From: Euwallacea fornicatus
Lineage: Eukaryota > Arthropoda > Insecta > Coleoptera > Curculionidae
Direction of reading: 5' to 3'
Assembly (NCBI RefSeq): GCF_040115645.1
Contig: NC_089546.1
Coordinates: 2,825,001-2,889,000 of the forward strand
DNA length: 64,000 nucleotides
Every line of letters begins with the position of its first letter. The first letter of the stretch is position 1. Made by a program: the position numbers and the translations under genes. The notes beneath the pieces were generated by a model. The model ran no database searches. It was not told the origin of the DNA and worked only from the letters and a program-made list of their open reading frames with translations. Positions 1 to 9,660 of this stretch are shown in pieces.

Positions 1-587
1 CCATGATGCTGGTGATGAATTCTTGAACCATATGGTGATTGGTGATCTAACCTGGATCGCTCGTGTCACATCAGGGAGCAAGCAGCAATCGACACAGTGG
101 CGACATAGTGAATCTCCAAAACCAAAGAAATTCAAACAAGCATTGTCCAACCGTAAGGTCATGCGTACAGTGTTTTTGGACAGGCGTTTTGCTCGTAGAT
201 TTTATGAAGCGAACAAAAACAGTAAATGTAACTGGTTGTTGTTCTCCACTGTAAAGTCTACGAAGGACAATGAAAAAATGAGCGGCCAGGTCTTCTTATT
301 GCCAGAATTGATTTGACGCATCCACACAATGCTGGTTTCAAACAACAATTTATGACGAAATTTAAATTGGAAATTTTTTATCATCCGCCCTACAGCCCAG
401 ATCTCGCGCCCAGTGTTTATCATCTTTTTTTCCACTTACAACGATTTTTGGCAGGCCATCCATACAACACCGATGATAAAGTAAAACCAGTGATTACGGA
501 CTGAATGGATACATTGAATAGGGAGTGTTATGTAAAAGCTCGTTACACGCTATAATAAATGTCTGTATCTAAATGGTGATTATTTCA
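1..587 (+). pseudogene. Decayed mariner (DD34D) transposase, internally deleted
   Basis: Three reading frames together cover most of a mariner transposase. The first part reads like the region around the first catalytic Asp, but the usual GDETW motif has become GDLTW, so the acidic residue pattern is damaged. A shift of frame near 170-190 is needed to reach the VLLVDF segment. The stretch that normally holds the second Asp (HDNA) is shortened, leaving only HNAG near 330. The third motif YSPDLAP is clear at about 391-411 and the usual C-terminal NGDYF follows at 570-587. The 5' end lies outside the window. Mariner transposases cut and paste their own element at TA sites in the nucleus. With shifts, a deletion and lost acidic residues this copy cannot be active. 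Confidence 0.85.
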
Positions 588-2149
588 TATTCGTAAATTG
601 GTTAAATCTTGCATGACTTAACCGGTGATGATTCGTGGTGTATCATCGATTTTAATGATCTAAATCACCTCAGGCGCACCAGGTCAGATCACGAGTAGTA
701 AAATTATTCGGATCGAAATGTTACAGCAATTCGAAACAATTTTGATCATCCAGTTTTTTGCTCTGCGTACCGCATAGAACACAATTTTTGTGTCTCTATT
801 TGCCACATTAACCACAAACGATTTTTAAATATCAACCCCCATAAAGGGACAGCTAACAAGGATCCGCTATTTTCGGGTCATGTTATCTGTTGCTTTATTA
901 CGTTATTTTAAATATGCGTAATTTCAATGGATGTTTCGATTTTATAATCCTGGCCATGTAACTGAACCTTTACCATCAATTTTCATCAAATGTTAGGGAA
1001 TAAAATGCAACCGAATTAGAGATGATAACAAATCCCAGTTTTAATAGGGAAAAATGGGGTACTCTCTAGATTTTAAAGTAAATTTGATTGGAGTGAAATC
1101 AAATGGAAACATCGACAGTTTCGATTCCTAAGAACGCGTGTCCTCTTACGGTTTGCTCGTGATTGAATGTTATCCCCCAATAAAATAAGAAAACTAGCAT
1201 TTTAATAGCTTCAAATCTACGAAACATGGAATGTTTCATGGGCCAGGTAAACACTTTATGACATTTTCATTACGTGTTCAAACTCCTGTCCCACTCGATA
1301 TTCAATATCGGCTACCAGTGCGACAATTGTCGCTTTCGGTTTGAATGAATTCCAATGCGGCTTGCATCCAGTATTGTCACCGGTAAATTGCATTTTTGGC
1401 GAGATACGTTATTCCGTATGTTTGTTCGTCTATGCCAACTGAAATTCAATAACCAATCCTACACCCACACCCATAAACCTACGTTGCTTATACAAAGAAA
1501 GTTGAAGTTGTATTTCAAATCATGAAATTAGCCAGATGATATCAAATGATAATGGTCAGAATTTTCCGGCAAAATCACTCCAATCAACATTTCTCCAGTT
1601 ATTGCCGGAAAAGCTTCGTTATAGCACGTCCCCGCATAAAAATATGTAAACTGGGCCATGCCAATGCGAAAACCATCCCGAATAATACATAAACAATGGG
1701 GAATACTCTATATTTATGTCAAACAACAATAAATTGTTTTGTGTTTGGTTTAAACGTTGGATGCCATTGTTTCGTGCCATTTCGATACAGAGTCAAATGA
1801 GAAAATTTAATTTTATATCAGGGCCGGCCAATTGAGGCCCTGATTTATTAACATATGCGTATCAATTAAAACATTAAATTGTATGAATTTGCGAGGAATT
1901 TTGTATGGGGAAGTACTACAAATGGCAGAATTGCAATATGTATTATCCAGAAGAGGTTCACTCCCCTTTGAAAGGAGGTGAGATATAAGAACATTTAGTT
2001 GCGCCTATTTTCGGTTAATTGTTGACATTAAATGTGTTCGCATACTCGTCAAGATTAGAACATTTAGAGTTAACGAGGATATAAGTACAATATGTAGTGA
2101 AATTACAAAATGGAAATTTGCAAACCTACAGGGTTTTCATTTAAAAACT
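588..2149. other. Non-coding stretch, no gene seen
   Basis: No open frame of convincing length and no transposase homology. The only local structure I noted is a perfect 9-bp inverted repeat at 1817-1825 and 1836-1844 with a 10-base spacer (ATCAGGGCC and its complement). Base composition is more even than in the transposon-derived parts, so this may be old unique intergenic or intronic DNA. Confidence 0.5.
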
Positions 2150-3410
2150 CACCATCCCACCGAGTTCACCACTGAAATAAATGTGGATTGTCGAAATTTC
2201 AACAGATGTAAGGGGGAAGATTTTGGCAGCAGCAGTGTTAATATTAAGCACACCCCTTCAGCCACAGCTACACCAACTTCAGAATCTTAAATTGCACCTA
2301 CCTCGACATGTACCTCGTGTTAAAGGGCATTTAAAATGCATTATTTTGACGTAAATAACTCTAAAATATATGAAGTTGGTTTCGGGAAATTTGTGAATTG
2401 CAATTTTTTCGTTAAACTTCTTATCAAGTTCAATGTCTTTTCGACAAAATCAGCAAATATAAAAAAAAATTACAAGCTTAAAAATTCAAATATTAAATGT
2501 TCAAATATTCCTCCATTATATTCCAAGCAAAGATATAAACTTTTTTTGACCTGGTCTCGGACTCTCCTGAAAGTTTTTCATGTAATTTTTTAATTCTTCG
2601 ATTTTTTTATACCATTAATACCCCGAGCCGTTTTGTAAACTACAGATTTAAGGTACTCCCAAGGGAAAAAATGAAGCGGCGTTGAGCCAGAAGATCTTGC
2701 CAGCTATTCTATTACACATCTCCTGCCAATCACTCACCAGTTTATGATATTTTGTTATTTTGTGCACTAAACCTACTGAAATTGCAGTTTTATGAGATAC
2801 TTTCCTCAGTGATGTAGCTGGCTTGGCTGTAAAGTATCCTAGCACTTCGATCGATGCAGCTTCATCCAAGATCCTGCGACTACTTCGTTTTAAGTTCAAT
2901 ACATATCCAGTCGTTCTAATTTTTTCCAATAGCCGAATGCCATGAGCACGTGAAACGTACTTGTCAGAATGTGTCTCATTGAATATGGCCCCAATTGGCC
3001 CACGGAAGGTCATTTCTCGAACCATAAATTAATTTTGACTTTCCTTCTGTGGAATAAACAATTTTTACGAAACTAATACTTTGATAATAGTGTTAAATTA
3101 TTTATCAGTCACTTAATAATAATATTCGTATCTAACTAAATTCTGGCAAGTTTGTTTATTTCCTTAAACAATTGTTTTTCCTTCATTTTCCAAAAATCAA
3201 TTTTAAAATTATTTGCATCAATATTGTGTATTTTTAATGCCATTTGATATGAGGTACACATCGAGGTAGGTGCGATTTAAGATTCTGAAGTTGAGGTGGC
3301 CGGGAGTTAAGGGGTGTACGTAATACTAACATTGCTACTGCCAAAAATGTGCCCTCTTATAACCTTCGAGATTTCGAAAAACCGTATTTCAGTATGTTTT
3401 TTCGTTCTAA
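2150..3410. mobile_element. Internally deleted Tc1/mariner-superfamily element with long inverted ends
   Basis: The left end (about 2150-2350) and the right end (about 3230-3400) are inverted copies of each other, recognisable over some 150-200 bp through blocks such as GGGGTGT next to ATTAAG/CTTAAT tracts and the AGGTACA segment. Between them lies only a piece of transposase on the minus strand. The outermost boundary is uncertain because the arms decay outward; I chose positions where the arms stop matching. The same right end and the same internal join recur at 62280-63200, so this was a multiplying non-autonomous derivative and not a single accident. Confidence 0.75.
2648..3025 (-). pseudogene. 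Transposase remnant: N-terminal domain joined to a C-terminal scrap
   Basis: A 125-codon open frame. Residues 1-90 or so match the paired helix-turn-helix region of the long-TIR Tc1/mariner relatives (recognisable pieces are SRAHGIRLLEK and EVLGYFTAKP, then a KVSHKTAISVG stretch). After about residue 95 the reading jumps, in another frame, to the equivalent of the WPARSPDL region near the end of the protein. The catalytic middle with the first two acidic residues is absent. The join resembles the copy near 62.5 kb, which points to one ancestral deletion. The protein could at most bind ends; it cannot catalyse. Confidence 0.7.
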
Positions 3411-3914
3411 ACTTATATTCTTTCGCTTTGAATTAAAGGTGTCAATAGGGTTTATATGATGGTCAAATGAATCGAGATTGTGCGTTTTTATTTCAAAAAT
3501 AACGACTGCGCACCAGCTACTGCACATGCTTTCGATGAAATTCGTTCCAACAAATTCATTGGTCATCAATATGATTTGAAGTTGATGCAAAAATTCATGG
3601 AAACCGAATCAGCGGCAAACAAAAAACATCAACCAGAAAGACAAGTTATTAATGAACCTGTTGAAATTGCAGTTTTGGGACACGTTGCAATGGATAACAA
3701 TCAGTCTTTCAATCAACCTTCCTAGATATCGGGCGTTTCAACAGGCAGTGTGTGGAAAATTTTTCAAAAAGCACAAATTTCACCCATAAAAAAATAAAAC
3801 TTGTTCAAAAACTAAAGGAAGGCGACTGTGATTGAAGACTACAGCTTTTAAGTCTAATAATCTATAGAATAACGTAAATTTGTACAATATTTGTATCAGC
3901 GATGAATATATATA

Positions 3915-4537
3915 TACAGGGTGAGTCGGGAGGATCGTGCCAAACTTCAGGAGCGTGTTGTACATAAAAAATAAATGTAAAAAAACTCAAATGTAGTTAT
4001 CCGATTTTCGTTTGTTTACAAGTTATAGCGTAAATAAAATTAAAACATAAAGGTTAAGCAACATTTAGACGGTTTCCTGGACGTTGGATTGGTCGTGGTG
4101 GCTTATTAGTTGGCCTCCAAGGTCTCCAGACCTCACACCACTAGACTATTGTTTGTGAGGTTGGTTTAAAACTGAAGTGTACAGAATAAAAGTGGACACT
4201 CAAGATGTACTAATTCAACGCATTAGAAATGCTGCAGCTGCTATTGAAGAAAGACATGAAACAATCAGGAGCGCAACGAATGCTCTTCATAGACGAAGCC
4301 GAAAATGTTTAGAAGTTAATGGCACTTTTTTTGGACATTTACTATGATATCCAAACGTTAATTTATGGAATTTCTTATGAAATTTATAATTTTTAAAAAT
4401 TTTATGTTTTAATTTTATTTACGCTATAACTTGTAAACAAACGAAAATCGAATAACAACATTTGAGTTTTTTTACATTTATTTTTCATGTACAACACGCT
4501 CCTAAAGTTTGGCACGATCCTCCTGACTCACGCTGTA
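3915..4537. mobile_element. 623-bp nested non-autonomous Tc1/mariner element
   Basis: Two inverted arms of about 136 bp, 3915-4051 and 4402-4537, agree at all but a few positions and start CAGGGTGAGTC inside a TA. The element lies inside the transposase remnant at 3456-4790, whose homology breaks at one edge and resumes at the other, which fixes both the boundaries and the relative age. The interior is an out-of-frame C-terminal transposase piece. The high arm similarity suggests recent mobility compared with its host element. A transposase supplied by a relative would have been needed for movement. Confidence 0.9.
4072..4347 (+). pseudogene. C-terminal transposase piece inside the nested element
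   Basis: RFPGRWIGRGG is followed, after a frame change near 4107, by SWPPRSPDLTPLDYCL, then a TGA in place of the usual Trp, then EVYRIKVDTQDVLIQRIRNA and a typical KCLEVNGTFFGHLL end. This is the last third of a transposase and contains the third catalytic Asp (PLD). The N-terminal DNA-binding region and first two acidic residues are missing, so it is a fossil carried along between the inverted ends. Confidence 0.8.
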
Positions 4538-4868
4538 TATTTTTTTTAATGGAGAAATCAACAGACACAACTGTACGTATTGGTTAGGCACGTATCCGTA
4601 TTTATTTAGGGAAACCCATACCCAATACCTACAGAAACTTAATGTTTGGGCAGGTATTCTAAGAGATCACATCGTTGGCCCGTTTGTATTGATGTAACTT
4701 CAATGGCGCTACTTAATTTTAACAAACATTTTGATTTATCCTTGGATTATATGAATTATGTCTCGCAGGCGATTTTTCTTCTAGACAACTCTACCGCGCG
4801 GCTTTAAATTCTTACTCCTACCCCCCTTCATTTTTATTCTTTGAAATCTTGATTGTGCCACCATTAGG

Positions 4869-5215
4869 GCAAAATGGCCCATTAAAAAAAAGATTGCCTG
4901 GGTCGGACGACACTTCAAAGTAAAGATCTTTCAAGGCTACATTCAATGGTGTATTGCGATTCAAAATCTATATTGATTGGTGTTTCAGGAAGGCAGATGT
5001 AAGTTTGTAAAAAAATCAATAAATACTCAATTAAACAATACGTCAACAATTTAAAAACTCGTATGTTGATAGGAAACTAGTTTATTTTTGTTTTGTGCTC
5101 ACAAATAGTTTTCGGTTAAAAGTAAAATAAAAGGATAAATAAAAATAACCAAAAACTCTTTGTGAGCACAAAATCAAGAGCAAACCAATTTTCTATCTGC
5201 AAGCAAGTTCTTCCA
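4869..5215. repeat. Foldback-type repeat fragment, relative of 33186-33712
   Basis: The left edge (GCAAAATGGCCC, then ATGGTGTATTGCG near 4950) matches both inverted ends of the element at 33186-33712. The middle is a strong inverted repeat: about 5061-5119 pairs with 5146-5208, including perfect 15-base arms at 5091-5105 and 5159-5173 (TTTTGTGCTCACAAA). A matching right terminus was not found, so this copy is truncated or its right end has decayed. No coding sequence. Confidence 0.6.
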
Positions 5216-7184
5216 TTCTTTACATAGTATTTATCTAAGCTTGTATAGCAGTTTTTACCACATTTGAACAAATTTAAATAAAAAAATTATTTTTTAAGAA
5301 CTTAACGGGGGAGGTTAGACAATTTAGAGCCACATAGCATTTTAAAATGTTTATTTCAAGTGAAAATATATCTCACAAAATATTGCGAAGTTAAAGATGG
5401 ACACATTTATCTACAGCTATCCATGCACGTTTTTTCCCCACTTTCTTAAAGCAGAAATATGAGGCACGCCCCATTGATATATTTTTTAATGGCATGAAAA
5501 ATTGGTTAGATTGCCATCAGGTTATAGCTTTGACGTCGACTCCTGTAAAAAAATGATATGAATTACGATAATTCGGATCAAAGAAAGGAAGGAATGGGCG
5601 TGTTGGAAAATTGCTTTAGCCAACCCATAAATTGGGCAATTGGCTCTAATTTACTCACCTGCTATTAAAGTAATTATTCGATTATCGACTGAAAAATTCT
5701 TATGCTTAGTACCTTTTTTTCCAGCAAACCTTGAGAGATCTGGAAATATCAAACCATTACTTTGTAACTTAATATTTACTTTATGAAATACCGACAATCT
5801 TGCAAACATTGAGAAAACTTTTAACTAACTGCAGCTACTGTCTATATTAATTAAGTCGCAATAACTCCGAAACTTTGTATCTTGCGACTACTTTTAAGTC
5901 AACTTTCCGGGAAATTTAAATGTTCTGAAATATATTTCAGGAAAAGGGAGAGTTTCTGACCCCGATTTTAATTATAAATTATGTCAATAGCATCTCTAAT
6001 GGTAAAATTCTTCTCCTGCAAATTCTCCCCTTGGCTGAGATAAACGACACTTTTATAACTTTGACCCTTTGTCGATACGATATCGAATCGATTTTTCATT
6101 AGTACTATCGCTGAACTGTCGCTGCCAACTGCGCTAACTTTTATATGCTTAATCAGGGGTCGGTAATTTAAAATTCAGATGCTGCATTTTTTAGACCACT
6201 ATCGAAGTACACGACCGTACTTCCGACTAATTTTATTAATTGATTTTAAATTAGCTGCAGATAAACTTCCGAAGGAAAGTTTGAAAAGGAATATGAAGAG
6301 CAAATAAAGTTGCTTTATGGTTCATTACACGCGGGCTAAAATGGAAGATAAAATATTTTCTAAACGGGCAGTCGAAAAGAATTTCGGGGAAAATCGACAG
6401 GGAATCGGATAAAAAAAGCTATCGATTATACTTCAAGATTAGGTCCGACTTTTAATAAGGTCCGGAATCGTATCTTGCAATTCTATCTTCGTTACATAGT
6501 TCGGCTTAGATCATGTTTTGGACAGCGGCAAACTTGGCATTGTAAATTATTTTAGAGATAGATTTTGCAGTGCCGTACACTAAATTTATGATTCCCACAA
6601 CACCAACGATGCCTGTATAGGTCGAAAAAGCATCACTTGAGTCATAATTGCAATTTTATGCCAACATTTTTTATGGCAAAAGCACATTTTGCTCGGGTAC
6701 AATTACACATTTTCTGTATTAATGTTTTGTCCAGAGTTATTAAATCGAAACAACACGTTTTGCCCCGCTACGGCCATCGGTGCGTGGAAGAACTTGACCC
6801 GATAAAAAATCAATGAGATCTTAGAATTTGAGATGTCGAGAATGAAGTAATAAATTCCTTAACAATCTGTTAAAAATTGGTTTTCTCTTGGTCAAGGTAG
6901 ATTGGTCATGCCTTTTTATTTAAGGTAAATACGTTCGGGGCATTCTCCTGAGTTTGAGAAAATGAACATTATTAGTAAATACTCCTAAAAAGGTTTTATC
7001 TTGTTTTTTGACCGAGTTTAATCAGCCCAATAATACCTCTCTAGAGAACGAATAATGTCGAAAGAGGTTTTACCAGACATACCCAAAATATCACCAAATG
7101 ATACGTACTGTTGTGATAAAAAATAAAGGTGAATTTTTCATCTAAACGTCGCCGGTACTAAAGATCATAATTTTTTTTTTTTTT
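5216..7184. other. Non-coding stretch
   Basis: No transposase or other recognisable coding homology. A perfect 16-base palindrome lies at 5925-5940. On the minus strand a short open segment at 5659-5739 is bounded by a TTTCCAG acceptor and a CAG/GTGAGT donor; I could not identify it and treat it only as a weak exon candidate. Confidence 0.4.
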
Positions 7185-7690
7185 TAATAAAAAGTCGCTA
7201 AAAAATCAAAGTCATGTGGACAGTTTTCATTGATTATCGCGATGTTTTGCATCATGAATTTCTTCCGCCAGGCTGAACTGTTAACATAGAATATAATTTG
7301 AGTGGTATGCTTCGTTTGCGTGAAGCTATTCGCCTTAAGAGGTCAGAATTATAGGCAGAAAATTGTCGATTTTCGCACCACAATGATGCACCGTCCCACA
7401 CTGCAATGGTTCGAGAAGACTCTGCCAAAAACTCGACCCATATTATTCTACAATCGCCGTATTCGCCTGATTTAGCACCATTGGACTTCTGGCTGTTTAA
7501 CAAATTCAAAAGACCTTGCCGTTTTGACTCGACTGAAGAGATACAAGCCGAACCGAAGAATGTTTTGAAGGTCGTTCCGGAAAGACTTCTCTCACTGTTT
7601 TCGGGGATTGGAAGAAACGATGGATTAAGTGGATTGCGTTGGACTGGGATTAATTTGAAGGCGATGAAATTTATTTGAAAACATTATTTA
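7185..7690 (+). pseudogene. C-terminal half of a mariner (DD34D) transposase
   Basis: From about 7200 the frame reads a degraded KVMWTVFIDYRDVLHHEFLPPG, the mariner segment leading to the second catalytic Asp, which survives in HHNDAPSHTA near 7380-7405. YSPDLAPLDFWLF with the third Asp lies at 7460-7495, and after a frame change near 7600 a C-terminus like WKKRWIKWIALDWD and FEGDEI is visible. Stops and the frame change make it inactive. The N-terminal half with the first Asp is not present upstream, where the sequence becomes AT-rich and unrelated. No terminal repeats recognised. Confidence 0.85.
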
Positions 7691-7810
7691 TAAAATGAAA
7701 AATCTTTATTTTCATTTTATAAATAATGTTATATTTTTTATAAAATTATTATATATATTATGTTATATTATTTATAAAATGAAAATAAAGATTTTTCATT
7801 TTATAAATAA
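7680..7810. repeat. Compound AT-rich palindrome next to the mariner remnant
   Basis: 7680-7701 and 7709-7730 are perfect 22-base inverted arms around a 7-base loop. A second hairpin with 18-base arms, 7768-7785 and 7793-7810, uses the same motif (TTATTTATAAAATGAAAA), so the whole block is two related hairpins placed one after the other. It starts within the last codons of the mariner remnant, so it probably arose from local duplication and inversion of the end of that element. Confidence 0.85.
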
Positions 7811-9500
7811 ATTTTCCTTATTTGTTATCACAGTGGTAAGTATATATTTTTGGGTTATCACTCACGTTTCAGAGAAATTACACAAAATTTTTAAATGTTT
7901 ACATAAAAGTGATAACAATTTTTGGTAGCATTTTTCTATAAAAGTTCTACTTACAATTATTTGTATTATTTTTTACATCTTCATATAGAGTTGTTGAACT
8001 TACTCTTTAAAATTTTATAAATAAAGCTGTTTCTGCCACTAGTTGAAAAAACACTACCGATTTAAGCTTGATTGATGTTGGCGAGTCTGGTTTGTGATCA
8101 TAAAAAATCTACATCTTTCTAGATTTCTTGAGATACTTTGAGGTCTCTTAATTAGAAAAAAATCAGTGAGATATGTTTTTTTAACAAAAAATTCGGTTGT
8201 GATATAAACTTGTTATTTTAATAAAACTCCTGAAAATTTGAAATCCTTTGAAGGTTTTGGGTTGTAGACCGGCATTGACGTCAGTTGTTTTAACACAAAA
8301 TTTACACTTTTTAAAATATATAACTTTGTCATCAAACATTTTCCCTTTCCTTACTCATTTACCTCTATTTATGTTACTCATTTCCAACTTTCCAGAAACA
8401 ATCCAAGGAATTTTTAGATTTACAGAAAACTTTGAAGCTTTTAAGTTATAAAAAAGTACTGGCTTAACTTGTTTTAGCAGGAAGTTTTAGATTTTTTAAA
8501 TACTGACTTTTGTATAGAGGACTTGGAAAATTTGTACGCACTTAAAGCTGATTTTGATACGATCTTGAATTACTGTAGAAAATCTTGCAAATTTCAAGAT
8601 TTACAGAGAGACATACAAAGACATATGCCAAACGTAAAAAAGCAGTGGGATTACTTACGTTTGAAATTTAAAAAAATATACAAACTATTAAACCTTTTTT
8701 TTCAACTCATTGTCTTGTATTCTTTTAAGTTCATTAGTGTTTATAATGGTTTTTCATTACAAATTCTGCAAATTTATAAAGGATTTGTTGAGAAATTTTG
8801 ACGCGTTCCTACTGCAATAACACAGTGGTGTAACGTAAAGTATCAAAAAATTTTTAATTTTCAAAATAAACAGTTTTAAGTTTGCTTTTTTACAATCTTT
8901 GAGAGCTTTTTTAGCTTATTTATAGCTATTTTCATTGCAACTTTGATTTTCCATGGAAAATTGCAGCTCTCTGTCTTCAAACGCGATAGAAAATAAAAAT
9001 ATAGTTAGAATTTTGCAAATGAGTTGACTTGGTTTTATAATTACAGGACAAGAAACTTTCTTAAACTGTATGGTAACAACGCGAGAACCTTGAAAAATTG
9101 TGAGAACTCCCTAAAAAAATAAGGGTGAGTCATGCTTATAATTATAAAGGATGGTATTAAAGAAACCACTAAAATATTTTACTTGAATTGAATTTAGGCA
9201 TAAAATGATACGACTAGGATACCTCAAAATCTCGATTCAAACGATAAAATTCATACTTCAGGCGACCTTAACATAGTAAAAGATCTTATAGAACTTGAGT
9301 CTGCACTATTTGAAAGTATGAATATAACTTTAAATCGTCTTAAAATTTCATGAAGAAACCGTAGAAACCTTGGAATTCAATAATTTCTGGAAAATCAATA
9401 GAATTTTAAAGAAAAGGTTCCCGATTCAAAGAAAATTTTACGAGAATCATTAGAAAATTAAAAAAAGAAAACTGAAGGTATAAACATCTTTTTTTTACAG
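7811..9500. other. AT-rich non-coding stretch
   Basis: No homology recognised. Open frames of 60-90 codons occur (for example 8523-8801 on the plus strand) but have low-complexity Leu/Phe/Lys composition and no family signature. Confidence 0.4.
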
Positions 9501-9517
9501 AGGAGGGAAACCTTCTA

Positions 9518-9660
9518 AAGGTATCTGGTCCGTTGGACTGTCGACCGGGTTATGTGGGAGTCGCCCCCCTAAAGGGGAGGCGCCTACCCACTAAAACCTC
9601 CACCCTGAGTCCCTTCTGGAACCGCCGTAAGGCATTACTTCAGTGGGGGGAGGGGGGGTA
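9518..9660. repeat. GC-rich insert with a hairpin, unidentified
   Basis: About 140 bases that are far richer in G and C than anything around them. They contain an imperfect stem-loop, 9554-9591 (GTGGG...CCCAC closing an inner CCCC/GGGG stem), and end in two runs of G near 9644-9657. Such blocks often are 3' ends of retroposons or short interspersed elements, but I cannot name this one. No open frame. Confidence 0.4.

Larger units (their letters stand above)
3456..4790 (+). pseudogene. Transposase of the DD41D-like lineage, split by a later insertion
   Basis: The N-terminal half is read from an ATG at 3456 or 3459 to about 3914. An early stop follows the first codons, then IEIVRFYFKNN, a KFMETESAANKKH helix-turn-helix linker, and GVSTGSVWKIF, the usual second helix-turn-helix signature. 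The frame resumes after the insertion at 4538 with NGEINRHNCTYW, then QKLNVWAGILRDHIVGPF, the strand after the first catalytic Asp. Beyond about 4700 only frame-shifted traces remain. It is close to the element at 18585-20652 in sequence. The gene was already decaying or was killed when the 623-bp element at 3915-4537 landed in it. No inverted ends were found for this copy. Confidence 0.75.
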
